From the NCBI GenBank assembly GCA_017561155.1, contig JAFZDP010000066.1, forward strand, positions 1 through 39,172: a stretch of 39,172 nt of DNA, read 5' to 3'. The notes under the pieces are model-generated. The model was given only the letters and a program-made list of their open reading frames with translations. It was not told the origin of the DNA and did no database searches. Shown piece by piece: positions 1 to 7,059 of the stretch. The position numbers and the translations under genes are program-made. Within the stretch, counting starts at the first letter, position 1; the number at the start of each line of letters is the position of its first letter. Origin of the DNA: Bacteroidales bacterium. Its GTDB lineage: Bacteria > Bacteroidota > Bacteroidia > Bacteroidales > P3.

Positions 1-300
1 CCATATCCTATCGCCATTCTCTAATGTTTTCCACTCTCCGGAGTTTTCCAAATTAAAATTTACATCGTAAGCATACCCTGCCCGATTATCTCTATCAAGT
101 TTTCTTTTGATAGAATCTTCTACACGTATAGCATCCATATCCAATTCCGGCATAACAATAACGCTATCTTTCCATATCAAATTCTTTTGAGAAAAGCTTA
201 CCGGTTCTTCTTTTGTAGTTCCTTGTTGAGCATTTGCTTGTAATGAAACTCCTACAGCTACCAATGCCAATAAGGCGGTTTTCAATAATATTTTTCTCAT
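1..300 (-). CDS. Secreted protein, N-terminal part (possible T9SS-exported peptidase)
   Basis: Partial gene read leftwards from ATG at 300-298 and running off the window; 100 residues are visible. Residues 1-25 form a signal peptide ending in a type I site (QANA-QQ). The rest is hydrophilic and ends with NLENSGEWKTLENGDRIW. A segment of the kind 'NxxNSGxWxxLxNGDRxW' is, from memory, usual in the propeptide region of large secreted serine endopeptidases of Bacteroidetes exported by type IX secretion; this is inference from a short match. The start lies 8 bases after the stop of the lipoprotein gene at 309-686, so the two are probably co-transcribed. The DNA coding for the signal peptide closely resembles that of the genes at 309-686 and 19639-20109. 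Confidence 0.6.
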   Translation of the reverse strand, partial: MRKILLKTALLALVAVGVSLQANAQQGTTKEEPVSFSQKNLIWKDSVIVMPELDMDAIRVEDSIKRKLDRDNRAGYAYDVNFNLENSGEWKTLENGDRIW

Positions 301-308
301 AATATGAT

Positions 309-686
309 TTATTTAAGATTAATAATTACATACGGTCCATCATACAACGGAACATTCATATCACATACTCTTAATAATTTTGAAGTATCTGGCATAAATG
401 TTCCAGATATTGTATCGCCTATCTTTAAACTATCTAATGATATTGAATAAGTTTTAACTACATTGTAATATCTACTGCCTCCTACATAGTCTTTGTCACC
501 AATACTATCAGGAGAATTGAAATTAATCAAAAGAGCTACACCTGCACATTCTTCAGTACCAATAATCGTACCTACAAAAGGTTTTAATCTTTCTTCTTTT
601 TCTTTCTTTTTTTTCATGGTAGTTGCACTTACACAACCTACAACAACCAATGCCAATAAGACGGTTTTCACTGCGTGTTTTTTCAT
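309..686 (-). CDS. Small putative lipoprotein, unknown function
   Basis: 125 residues from ATG at 686-684. A longer reading from 749 is open, but the internal start is preferred because it puts a clean signal sequence at the N-terminus: MKKHAVKTVLLALVVVGC, a lipobox with lipidated Cys18. A lysine/glutamate stretch (KKKKEKEE) follows, then a compact domain with two cysteines and many beta-favouring residues, ending YVIINLK. I do not recognise the family. It is the first gene of a short minus-strand operon with the secreted protein starting at 300. It has a leader of about 330 bases from the promoter at 1020-1027. Its leader and signal peptide resemble those of the gene at 19639-20109, but the mature parts do not. 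Confidence 0.7.
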   Translation of the reverse strand: MKKHAVKTVLLALVVVGCVSATTMKKKKEKEERLKPFVGTIIGTEECAGVALLINFNSPDSIGDKDYVGGSRYYNVVKTYSISLDSLKIGDTISGTFMPDTSKLLRVCDMNVPLYDGPYVIINLK

Positions 687-780
687 GATTTCTGATGTTT
701 TTAAAATTATTAATATGTATCCCTTTATCCAAATCGGCATTATACGCATTATTTATACCGCTTGGAGTATTAGTGATATT

Positions 781-1030
781 TATTTAGTAAGTATTATAAG
801 TCGTTGCCAAAGAGGATGCTGATAAACATCGGGCAACAATCGTTATCAATACTACTATCGCCCTACAGCAACGAAACGTGAAAGTGCCGTTGCCGCAGGG
901 CAACGTTCATCAAAGTTGTTTTTACCCAAAAACCAAATAATTGGAGGAGTGTTTACTATCAATTGGGATAATAATATTATATTCTGCAGTGTTGTCATAA
1001 CTTCTTTACTTTGAAAGTGCAAAAGTACAC
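781..1030 (-). repeat. Duplicated leader/promoter region, copy 1 (other copy 20150-20366)
   Basis: Both copies lie upstream of small secreted-protein genes on the minus strand. Read on the plus strand they share CAACTTTG-type blocks such as TCATCAAAGTTGTTTTT, CCCTACAGCAACG/A, GCCNAAGAGGATG and TCATAACTTCTTTACTTT, plus the promoter box. Copy 1 also has a perfect 7-bp hairpin at 888-905 (CGTTGCC / GGCAACG, loop GCAG) that is decayed in copy 2. Confidence 0.65.
1020..1027 (-). promoter_or_regulatory. Promoter -7 box of the lipoprotein operon
   Basis: The minus strand reads TACTTTTG, an exact match to the Bacteroidetes -7 consensus TAnnTTTG, followed by CAC. The region from here to the start codon at 686 is a leader of about 330 bases that recurs in shorter form before 20109. 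Confidence 0.65.
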
Positions 1031-1073
1031 ATTTATTTTTAATTACCAAACATTTTTGTAAGTTTTTTCATTT

Positions 1074-1250
1074 TTATCCACCGCCGAAACAGTTTTGCAA
1101 TGCCCTTGCAATAGGTTTGCATCTACAGAGAAACACCTTTTGAGAAGTAATGTTTCTCACGTGAGATTTATTCTTTCTCATGAGAGATTCAATGTTTCTC
1201 AAAACCACCTTCCTCGATAACTTAATATCACCGCCACAGAAAATTGACAA
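1074..1250 (+). repeat. Intergenic element R1, copy 1, with 21-bp array core
   Basis: The left border (ATCCACCGCC ... TACAGAGAAACACC) and right border (TTCTCAAAACCACC ... ATATCACCGC) match the element at 9199-9375. The core 1138-1204 is framed by TTTTGAGAA and TTCTCAAAA and contains the palindromes TCTCACGTGAGA (1155-1166) and TCTCATGAGA (1176-1185). The word TTTCTCA starts at 1153, 1174 and 1195, a pitch of exactly 21 bp. Confidence 0.75.
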
Positions 1251-1327
1251 GCATTTCAAAGATTATCTTCCTTAACTTCATAATCCATTATGCTTAAAGT
1301 CTTAACACAAGATGGTACGATATGTGA

Positions 1328-1412
1328 TTCCCCAACGGCTTTGGGAACCTTCCCCAACGGCTTTGGGAAGGGTTCCCAAACGGCTTGGGATATACCCCCA
1401 AACCGTTTGGGG
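1328..1412. repeat. Array of four CCCAA/TTGGG palindromic units, ~22-bp pitch
   Basis: Two copies of TTCCCCAACGGCTTTGGGAA, one TTCCCAAACGGCTTGGGA and a near-perfect palindrome CCCCAAACCGTTTGGGG. The central CGG/CCG triplets begin at 1336, 1358, 1381 and 1403, spacings of 22, 23 and 22 bp. Confidence 0.75.
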
Positions 1413-1505
1413 AACTATACTTCTAACGTAAACGTTTCATCATGTTAAGCATCTTATATCAAAGGTTTAAGCATCTTATTCCTTGTCTTTAGAATGCAAA
1501 CGAGC

Positions 1506-1550
1506 AAAATGTATGGTATAACTACAGTATAAGGATTGGAATATTTACAG
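1506..1550 (+). repeat. Intergenic repeat R2, copy 1
   Basis: 45 bases that match 11421-11465 at 41 positions by eye; the shared core is GTATGGTATAACTACAGTAT. In both loci it lies rightwards of a palindrome array (1328-1412 and 11163-11370) and is followed by a GGYAACTTYTA motif. Confidence 0.75.
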
Positions 1551-1640
1551 TATAATGGTAACTTTTAGAAGTAGTTTTCAACATCTTGATGAAGCCTGCG
1601 ATGTATTAATTTCATAGAAAAAAGTTTTATATTTCGTCTG

Positions 1641-1648
1641 CAAAGATA
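1641..1648 (-). promoter_or_regulatory. Orphan promoter -7 box
   Basis: The minus strand reads TATCTTTG (fits TAnnTTTG). A TTTG lies 20 bases upstream, the usual spacing for the -33 element. No gene follows it on the minus strand for nearly a kilobase. Confidence 0.55.
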
Positions 1649-1663
1649 CTACTTTTTTATGTC

Positions 1664-1727
1664 TAATCCAAAAATATGGCTGTTTTTTCGGATTATAATC
1701 CAAAATTATGGCAATATTTTTGGATTA
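1664..1727. promoter_or_regulatory. Tandem 32-bp dyad operator over the orphan promoter
   Basis: Two adjacent 32-bp units (1664-1695, 1696-1727) agree at 27 of 32 positions. Each begins TAATCCAAAA and ends GGATTA, so each is a dyad. The outer arms 1663-1677 and 1714-1728 form a perfect 15-bp inverted repeat. The proximal unit covers the -33 element of the promoter at 1641-1648. Confidence 0.65.
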
Positions 1728-1816
1728 GGAACACGAGAGTATTCTTTTTGTTTAAGGTAACTTCTGGAAATTACTTGGCATATAATTTATGTTCCCTATA
1801 GGCTAAACTCAAAATC

Positions 1817-2019
1817 CTAAAGGGAGAACTTGAAAAGCCTGAGGGTTTTACCTCCGACAAACGGTTTAGAAAGAGTCGTAGAACGGTTTAAACACCCTTG
1901 CTAAACGGTTTAAAGTGTCTCGACAAACGGTTTAAAGCACCCGTTTAAACCGTTTAACACACCTCGTTAAACGGTTTATTTGTACTCTCTCCATCAGGGA
2001 TTTCAAATTTATCCTCTGA
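1817..2019 (+). repeat. Intergenic element R3, copy 1, filled with six AAACGGTTTA palindromes
   Basis: The left border 1817-1850 (CTAAAGGGAGAACTTG, then AAAAGCCTGAGGGTTTTA) and right border 1975-2019 (ACTCTCTCCATCAGGGATTT, ending ATCCTCT) match 12067-12158 closely. Between them sit six AAACGGTTTA or inverted AAACCGTTTA palindromes. Their central CGG/CCG begins at 1862, 1884, 1906, 1928, 1950 and 1972, exactly 22 bp apart, with unlike 12-bp intervals. The other copy has only about 12 bases in place of this 124-bp core. Confidence 0.8.
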
Positions 2020-2063
2020 TTTATACCGGGCAACGGCTAGTGAAATTATTTTTACGTCAACAA

Positions 2064-2831
2064 TTATCCCATTTTTCCGGTTAAATATGATTTTGTGCGT
2101 TCGTCGGAAGGCGAAGAAAACATTGTGGCAGTATCGCCATACTCTGCCAACTCTCCGAGATACATAAACATAGAACGTGATGATATTCGCATAGCTTGTC
2201 CCATATTATGAGTAACAATAAGTATAGTAACCTCTTTTTGTAATTCTAAAAGTAGTTCTTCTATATGTTTGGTTGCTACAGGGTCGAGGGCAGAAGTTGG
2301 TTCGTCCATCAGGAGAACATTGGGTTTCATTGCCAACGCACGTGCTATACATAGACGCTGTTGTTGTCCTCCGGAAAGGAATGTACCTTTTTTGTTTAGT
2401 ACATCTTTAACTTCGTCCCACAAACTTACACTTTTCAAACAACGTTCGACAGTAATGTCTTTTTCCTCTTTTGGCAAACGAATACCATTAAGAGTAAACC
2501 CCGACAATACATTATCGTAAATACTCATTGTAGGAAATGGGGTTGGTCGTTGAAATACCATTCCAATTTTACGACGTACTTCTATTGGTTCCATCGAAAG
2601 AATATTTTCGCCGTTCAATAGTATTTCGCCCGTTACGGTTATATTGGGATATAAATTGTGCATAAGGTTTGCTGCACGCAGCAGTGTGGATTTTCCACAG
2701 CCCGAAGGCCCCATAATGGCTGTAATAGTATTTCTTTCAATGGCAGCCGATACATATTTAACTGCCATAGTTTGTTTTGTGTACGACACACAAGTCTTTT
2801 TAAATTCAAGTATTGGTATTATTGATTCCAT
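2064..2831 (-). CDS. pstB: Phosphate ABC transporter ATP-binding protein PstB
   Basis: 255 residues, normal for PstB. It is the cytoplasmic ATPase that drives phosphate import through PstC/PstA. Visible motifs: Walker A GPSGCGKST near residue 41, the PstB-typical QRPTPFPTMSIYDN after the Q-loop, ABC signature LSGGQQQRLCIARAL near 153, Walker B VLLMDEP, and the switch histidine in IVTHNM. The start overlaps the end of pstA by 13 bases, which argues for translational coupling. It is the last gene of the porin-pstS-pstC-pstA-pstB operon. The phoU gene that often closes pst operons is not present; the next 1.3 kb are non-coding. Confidence 0.97.
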   Translation of the reverse strand: MESIIPILEFKKTCVSYTKQTMAVKYVSAAIERNTITAIMGPSGCGKSTLLRAANLMHNLYPNITVTGEILLNGENILSMEPIEVRRKIGMVFQRPTPFPTMSIYDNVLSGFTLNGIRLPKEEKDITVERCLKSVSLWDEVKDVLNKKGTFLSGGQQQRLCIARALAMKPNVLLMDEPTSALDPVATKHIEELLLELQKEVTILIVTHNMGQAMRISSRSMFMYLGELAEYGDTATMFSSPSDERTKSYLTGKMG

Positions 2832-3685
2832 TTTTTTGCAATATATTTAGCTGTTATGTTTAATAAAAGAACAAATAGTAGAAGGAAAAGCGATGCACCC
2901 CAAATAAGTTGTTGCAGATTGGGGTCGTTGAAAAATTCCCATATAAGCAATGGTACCGCCGATATAGGTTTATCTACCGACCAACGTATAAAAGAACACC
3001 CCAAAGCTGTGAACATCAGCGGTGCTGTTTCGCCAATAACTCTTGATATAGCAAGTAGCACACCGGTAAATATACCTCCGAAAGCAGCCGGAAGTTGAAC
3101 TTTAAGCATTACACGCACTTTGTTTCCTCCAAGAGCCAAAGCCGACTCTTTCAATGATGAAGGAAGTATTTTTAAAGTTTCTTCCGTCGAACGTATTATC
3201 AAAGGCAACATCATAATGAACAATGCTACACTTCCGGCTATTGCCGAATATCCTTTCATTGGCACTACTACCCAAATGTATGTAACAATTCCTATTATTA
3301 CCGAAGGTGTACCTTGCAGCAAGTCTGTAAGATAACTTACAACTTTTGCAAAGCGGTTCTTAGAATTTTCGGCCAAAAATGTTCCACACAAAATTCCTAA
3401 CGGTATGGCACATATCGATGCCATTCCCAGCATAATCATAGTGCCAATTATACCATTGGCGATACCTCCCGGTATACTATCGCCTGCTTCTATAGCTTTC
3501 ATTGCTTTGTAGGCTGTCGGTGTAGGCTGAGTTAGAAATTCCCACGACAATTGGTCGTATCCACGAAGAAGAACTTCGCCCAATATAGTCAATAAAGGAA
3601 CAGTGGTAAGTGCTGCAAACAAATATATTGTCCACAATAATAATTTATCTTTTGCCAAACGGCGTTTAATTCTGGTATTTGTCAT
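2819..3685 (-). CDS. pstA: Phosphate ABC transporter permease PstA
   Basis: 288 residues with an N-terminal membrane segment at about 18-40 and five further hydrophobic segments, the usual six-helix BPD_transp_1 permease. The cytoplasmic EAA-type loop is visible as SSLKESALALGGNKVRVMLK (about residues 177-196), the contact site for PstB. The basic N-terminus (IKRRLAKDK) fits the cytoplasm. It forms the inner-membrane phosphate channel with PstC, encoded 6 bases upstream, and overlaps pstB by 13 bases. It is slightly shorter than many PstA proteins but complete at both ends. Confidence 0.96.
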   Translation of the reverse strand: MTNTRIKRRLAKDKLLLWTIYLFAALTTVPLLTILGEVLLRGYDQLSWEFLTQPTPTAYKAMKAIEAGDSIPGGIANGIIGTMIMLGMASICAIPLGILCGTFLAENSKNRFAKVVSYLTDLLQGTPSVIIGIVTYIWVVVPMKGYSAIAGSVALFIMMLPLIIRSTEETLKILPSSLKESALALGGNKVRVMLKVQLPAAFGGIFTGVLLAISRVIGETAPLMFTALGCSFIRWSVDKPISAVPLLIWEFFNDPNLQQLIWGASLFLLLFVLLLNITAKYIAKKWNQ

Positions 3686-3691
3686 AGCTTG

Positions 3692-4549
3692 TTATGATAT
3701 TCTTGCACGTTTAATCATCATTTTACCTATCATATTTATTATTGCAGTAATAAGGAAAAGAATAAGCCCAATGGCTATAAGCGAGGAAAGACGCAAATCA
3801 GATGCTTCGCCAAATTGGTTGGCAATTATCGAAGCCATCGAATTTCCCGTAGATGTAATAGAATCCGGTATGTTGTTGGTGTTGCCTATAAGCATTGTTA
3901 CAGTCATTGTTTCGCCTAAAGCACGACCAATAGCCAACACATACGATGAAAATATACCCGATCCGGCTACAGGAAATATTATTTTTCTTACCACTTCGGC
4001 TCGTGTGGCACCCAGGCTATAAGCTCCCTCTTTCAAATCTTTGGGAACCATTTTTATAAACTCTGAACTAAGCGACGACACGTATGGTATTATCATAATA
4101 GCAAGCATTACCGATGCAGTAAGTACTCCCGAGCCTTGTGGCGAAATATTCAACGACATTATTATTGGACGTAGAGTATAAAATCCCCATAATCCATATA
4201 TTATAGACGGAATACCTGCCAATAAATCGGTGACAGTACCCAATACCGTAGCTATTTTTGTCCCTCTAAAGTATTCGCCTGTAAAAAAAGCCACCGACAA
4301 CGAAAAAGGAATACAAAATATAATAGCCAGCAAGGTGGTCATTAATGTTCCCGAAATAAAAGGCAAAGCACCATATTGTTCATCACCTTGGGTGTAGCTC
4401 CAATCCGAGGAAGTAAGAAATTTTAGAAATCCAAAATGCTGAAAAGCTTCATAAGCATCGGTAAAGAGGGCGTAGATTACGCCCCCACATACCAACGGTA
4501 TTATCAATGCCGATGCAAACAGAAGTATTTTATATAGTTTATCATTCAT
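3692..4549 (-). CDS. pstC: Phosphate ABC transporter permease PstC
   Basis: 285 residues with six hydrophobic segments. The coupling loop reads VPKDLKEGAYSLGATRAEVV, the typical EAA motif of PstC. The sequence GIPSIIYGLWGFY before it is characteristic of PstC permeases. It is the partner of PstA in the inner-membrane channel. The gene starts 18 bases after pstS and ends 6 bases before pstA, so it is inside the operon. Nothing appears damaged. Confidence 0.96.
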   Translation of the reverse strand: MNDKLYKILLFASALIIPLVCGGVIYALFTDAYEAFQHFGFLKFLTSSDWSYTQGDEQYGALPFISGTLMTTLLAIIFCIPFSLSVAFFTGEYFRGTKIATVLGTVTDLLAGIPSIIYGLWGFYTLRPIIMSLNISPQGSGVLTASVMLAIMIIPYVSSLSSEFIKMVPKDLKEGAYSLGATRAEVVRKIIFPVAGSGIFSSYVLAIGRALGETMTVTMLIGNTNNIPDSITSTGNSMASIIANQFGEASDLRLSSLIAIGLILFLITAIINMIGKMMIKRARIS

Positions 4550-4567
4550 AGTTCACTTAGTAATGTA

Positions 4568-5629
4568 TTATTGCATTATAGCAACACCGTCGTATGTAAC
4601 CGATTTTAGATTGTTTATGCTTAATTCTTTAGCCTTGTCGGGAAGTGGAGCATAGTGTATTTCAGATGTTATGCTTTGAGCTTCGTCCGAAAGGATGTAT
4701 TTTATCAAGTCGAGAGTGGCAGCAGCTTGTTCTTTTGAACGATTGGAGTAGTTTTGTTCTTTGTATATAATCATCCAAGTAAAACAGCTTATAGGATATG
4801 CACCATCTGCGTCGGAGTTGGTAATCGATGTTCTGGTATCGGCAGGTATTTCGCCCGAAGCAGCTGCCGAAATACTTTCGCTCGAGGGTGAAACAAATTC
4901 TCCTTTGGAATTTTCTATTTTGGCGTATGGTATTTTTTGAGCGAAGGCATATTCCGAACCCACATAACCAATAGTGTTTTTAGTTTGCGATATTACTCCG
5001 GCTACACCTGGATTTCCTTTAGCCGCTTGTCCGTAAGGAAAGTTAACCGATTTTCCTGCACCATATTTTGTAGCCCACATCGGACTTGCCTTTGAAAGAT
5101 AGTCGGTAAATACGAATGTTGTTCCCGAACCATCCGAACGAAATACAGGCATGATAGCTTCGGCAGGAAGATTAACATCCGGATTGACAGCCACTAAGCG
5201 AGGGTCGTTCCACATAGTTATATTTCCTGCAAAAATATCTGCAACAATGTCTCCTGTAAGGTTTAAATTATCTACACCATCCAAATTGTAGGCTACCACT
5301 ACAGCACCCATACATGTAGGAATATGAATTACAGGTTCCATATCAGCCATTTCGCTGTCGGTAAGAAAAGCATCGCTACCGGCAAAATCCACTATCTTGT
5401 CTTTCAGATTGCGTACACCGCCTCCCGAACCAATACCACCATAGGCTACTGCATCGCCTGTTTTTTCGGCAAATTGTTCGAATATTACATTGTAGAATGG
5501 TTGGGGAAATGTAGCCCCTGCTCCCGAAAGTTCTTGAGCTTCGCGACTTTCATTGTTTGTACTTTCGCCACATGATGACATACCAAGAGCGAATGCTAAT
5601 GTTGCAATTGTCAAAAAAATCTTTTTCAT
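4568..5629 (-). CDS. pstS: Phosphate-binding lipoprotein PstS
   Basis: 353 residues. A lipoprotein signal ends at Cys20 (LGMSSCGE), so the binder is membrane-anchored. The mature start GAGATFPQPFY is the classic PstS phosphate-loop region. Further binding-site motifs are visible: YGGIGSGGG near 62 and FRSDGSGTTFVF near 164, where Ser/Gly/Thr residues hold phosphate. The long C-terminal stretch 'YPISCFTWMIIYKEQNYSNR' is usual for the family. It lies between the porin gene (20 bases upstream) and pstC, and feeds phosphate to the PstCAB transporter. Confidence 0.96.
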   Translation of the reverse strand: MKKIFLTIATLAFALGMSSCGESTNNESREAQELSGAGATFPQPFYNVIFEQFAEKTGDAVAYGGIGSGGGVRNLKDKIVDFAGSDAFLTDSEMADMEPVIHIPTCMGAVVVAYNLDGVDNLNLTGDIVADIFAGNITMWNDPRLVAVNPDVNLPAEAIMPVFRSDGSGTTFVFTDYLSKASPMWATKYGAGKSVNFPYGQAAKGNPGVAGVISQTKNTIGYVGSEYAFAQKIPYAKIENSKGEFVSPSSESISAAASGEIPADTRTSITNSDADGAYPISCFTWMIIYKEQNYSNRSKEQAAATLDLIKYILSDEAQSITSEIHYAPLPDKAKELSINNLKSVTYDGVAIMQ

Positions 5630-5649
5630 CTTATCTATATTTTAATGTT

Positions 5650-6630
5650 TTACAATCCAAAATAACAACTTATGTATGCAGAGTAGTAATTATCTGCTCC
5701 TTCGGCCTTAGGCATATTTATTCTGAAGTTAGGTGCAATTTTTACATATTTTCCTAGTTTGAATTGAGCACCTATAATGGCAGCCGACTCATCTTTGGCA
5801 TAGTTCCAATCATCTTTAGAACCCACTTCATCAAAGCGAGCATATAGTTCTGTTTTCTTCGAAAGTTTTAGAGAAGCAAATATAGAGTAACCATCTTTGT
5901 CGGCATTGTTGTCGTACGACGAATTTTGCATATAGTTGTATTCTACACCCATAGTAGCTTTGTCTGATTTGTATCCTACAAAGCCGGCCATGTTGGCTAT
6001 GTTTTTATCACCTGCTTGGTCACTTGTATTCACACCACCATATAGGCGAACATAGAAGTTGGATATAGGGTTAAGTGTTAGACCTAATCCATAGTTCAAC
6101 CCATTGTTTTGTTCTATTTTCTTGTAGCCTTCACCATTTACTACAATAGCATCGGCCGAAATCCGGTTGTTAAATTTGTAAGCCATCGATATACCAAGGT
6201 CGGCACTGCTACCAAATTTATATTGATCTTGAAACGATTTCATGATATAACGATAGCCCCAAAATTTCTCTTGAAAGTTGAATTGCGTAGTGGATATAAG
6301 ACCTCCGTTCAAAGTAAGATCTCCGGTTTTCCACGACACCATTGCATTCTTGATATAAGCCAATCGATGATAATCATCTACATTCGACGATTTGCCCACA
6401 TCCATTACTGCTTTCATGGAAAGTCCATTTTCCAATTTGTACTCATAGCCTAAATAGCTACGTTCTAATTCAAACCCATAGTTACAGTTGTCGGCATCAA
6501 ATTCAGTGTTGAAATTGCCAAACACTTGTACAATTGCTTTACCTTTTGACTCTTCAGGCTTGGTTTCTTGTGCCTGAACCGAAATTCCCATGCAGGCTAA
6601 AAGTCCTGCTAAAATTACATGTTTTTTCAT
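5650..6630 (-). CDS. Outer-membrane porin, first gene of the pst operon
   Basis: 326 residues. A signal peptide ends at about residue 20 (SVQAQ). The mature protein is a run of alternating hydrophobic/polar strands separated by Gly/Asn/Asp turns, and it ends in YISCYFGL, a terminal beta-signal-like strand. This is a 16-strand-sized barrel of the phosphate-selective porin (OprO/OprP) type often found in front of Bacteroidetes pst genes; substrate choice is inferred from context. It is transcribed first in the operon, behind the promoter at 6681-6688 with its Pho-box-like repeats. No plug or TonB box is seen, so passive diffusion is likely. Confidence 0.8.
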   Translation of the reverse strand: MKKHVILAGLLACMGISVQAQETKPEESKGKAIVQVFGNFNTEFDADNCNYGFELERSYLGYEYKLENGLSMKAVMDVGKSSNVDDYHRLAYIKNAMVSWKTGDLTLNGGLISTTQFNFQEKFWGYRYIMKSFQDQYKFGSSADLGISMAYKFNNRISADAIVVNGEGYKKIEQNNGLNYGLGLTLNPISNFYVRLYGGVNTSDQAGDKNIANMAGFVGYKSDKATMGVEYNYMQNSSYDNNADKDGYSIFASLKLSKKTELYARFDEVGSKDDWNYAKDESAAIIGAQFKLGKYVKIAPNFRINMPKAEGADNYYSAYISCYFGL

Positions 6631-6680
6631 TGTTTTTATTTATCTTCTATTTGGTTTATCTGTTTTAAATTTTCACGGTG

Positions 6681-6688
6681 CAAAAGTA
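6681..6688 (-). promoter_or_regulatory. Promoter -7 box of the pst operon
   Basis: The minus strand reads TACTTTTGCACC, an exact TAnnTTTG match, about 50 bases ahead of the porin start codon. No TTTG is found at the -33 position; direct repeats (6699-6720) lie there instead, which suits a promoter needing an activator. Confidence 0.7.
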
Positions 6689-6698
6689 CCTCGAATAT

Positions 6699-6720
6699 AT
6701 TACAAGAATATTACAAGAAA
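6699..6720 (-). promoter_or_regulatory. Pho-box-like 11-bp direct repeats
   Basis: On the minus strand TTTCTTGTAAT and ATTCTTGTAAT stand head to tail with an 11-bp period; on the plus strand these are 6710-6720 and 6699-6709. PhoB-type regulators bind direct 7-bp repeats at 11-bp spacing. The site covers the missing -33 element of the pst promoter and lies 340 bases from a PhoB-like regulator gene. Confidence 0.6.
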
Positions 6721-7023
6721 AATAAACCTTTTTTACACGGCATTTTTACGACAAACCGAACAGTATTACATTTCTAAAAATCAAACAAATAACAAAAATA
6801 ACAAAATTATCCGACACCTATGAGAATACGAATAATAATAACATTTTTCTGCATCAAACAGCAAAACAAATCAACAAAAATTATACCGATTCTTTCTTTT
6901 TTTACCAAAAAACTTTCTTTTGCATCAACTTTTTCTTCAGAGCAAGACAATATCACACTAGCCAAAAATATTACATTTTTATTAAATCTCATGTATGACC
7001 GTATCTGGTTCGATTTTTCTTTG

Positions 7024-7031
7024 TAATTTTG
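7024..7031 (+). promoter_or_regulatory. Promoter -7 box of the two-component operon
   Basis: TAATTTTG followed by CAAC, an exact TAnnTTTG match 28 bases ahead of the response-regulator start codon, giving a short leader. Confidence 0.6.
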
Positions 7032-7059
7032 CAACTTGATATATAACATATTATAGTAT

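Larger units (their letters stand above)
687..2063. other. Long gene-free region with promoters and repeats
   Basis: Nearly 1.4 kb between the pst operon and the small lipoprotein gene shows no convincing gene. It holds, in order: the leader and promoter of the lipoprotein gene (687-1030); repeat element R1 with a 21-bp array (1074-1250); an array of CCCAA/TTGGG palindromes (1328-1412); a repeat shared with 11421-11465 (1506-1550); an orphan promoter with a tandem operator (1641-1727); and element R3 with six palindromes at 22-bp pitch (1817-2019). The short open frames here are uncharacteristic and overlap the repeats. Confidence 0.75.
6631..7059. other. Divergent regulatory region between pst operon and two-component system
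   Basis: 429 bases, AT-rich. The left end carries the pst promoter with its Pho-box-like repeats and the right end carries the promoter of the response-regulator gene. Short open frames on both strands in the middle (roughly 6807-7049) have no recognisable features and are not called. Confidence 0.7.

Noticed and set aside
493..822. Plus-strand open frame opposite the small lipoprotein gene
   Set aside because: It is antisense to a gene with a clear signal peptide and conserved leader; the translated sequence has no features of its own.
855..1259. Two minus-strand open frames (855-1049, 1074-1259)
   Set aside because: They lie entirely in the duplicated leader and in element R1; the other copies of these repeats do not keep the frames.
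1859..1977. A CRISPR array (repeat AAACGGTTTA with unlike intervals)
   Set aside because: Repeats are about 10 bp and intervals about 12 bp, far below CRISPR sizes, units occur in both orientations, and no cas gene is in the window.
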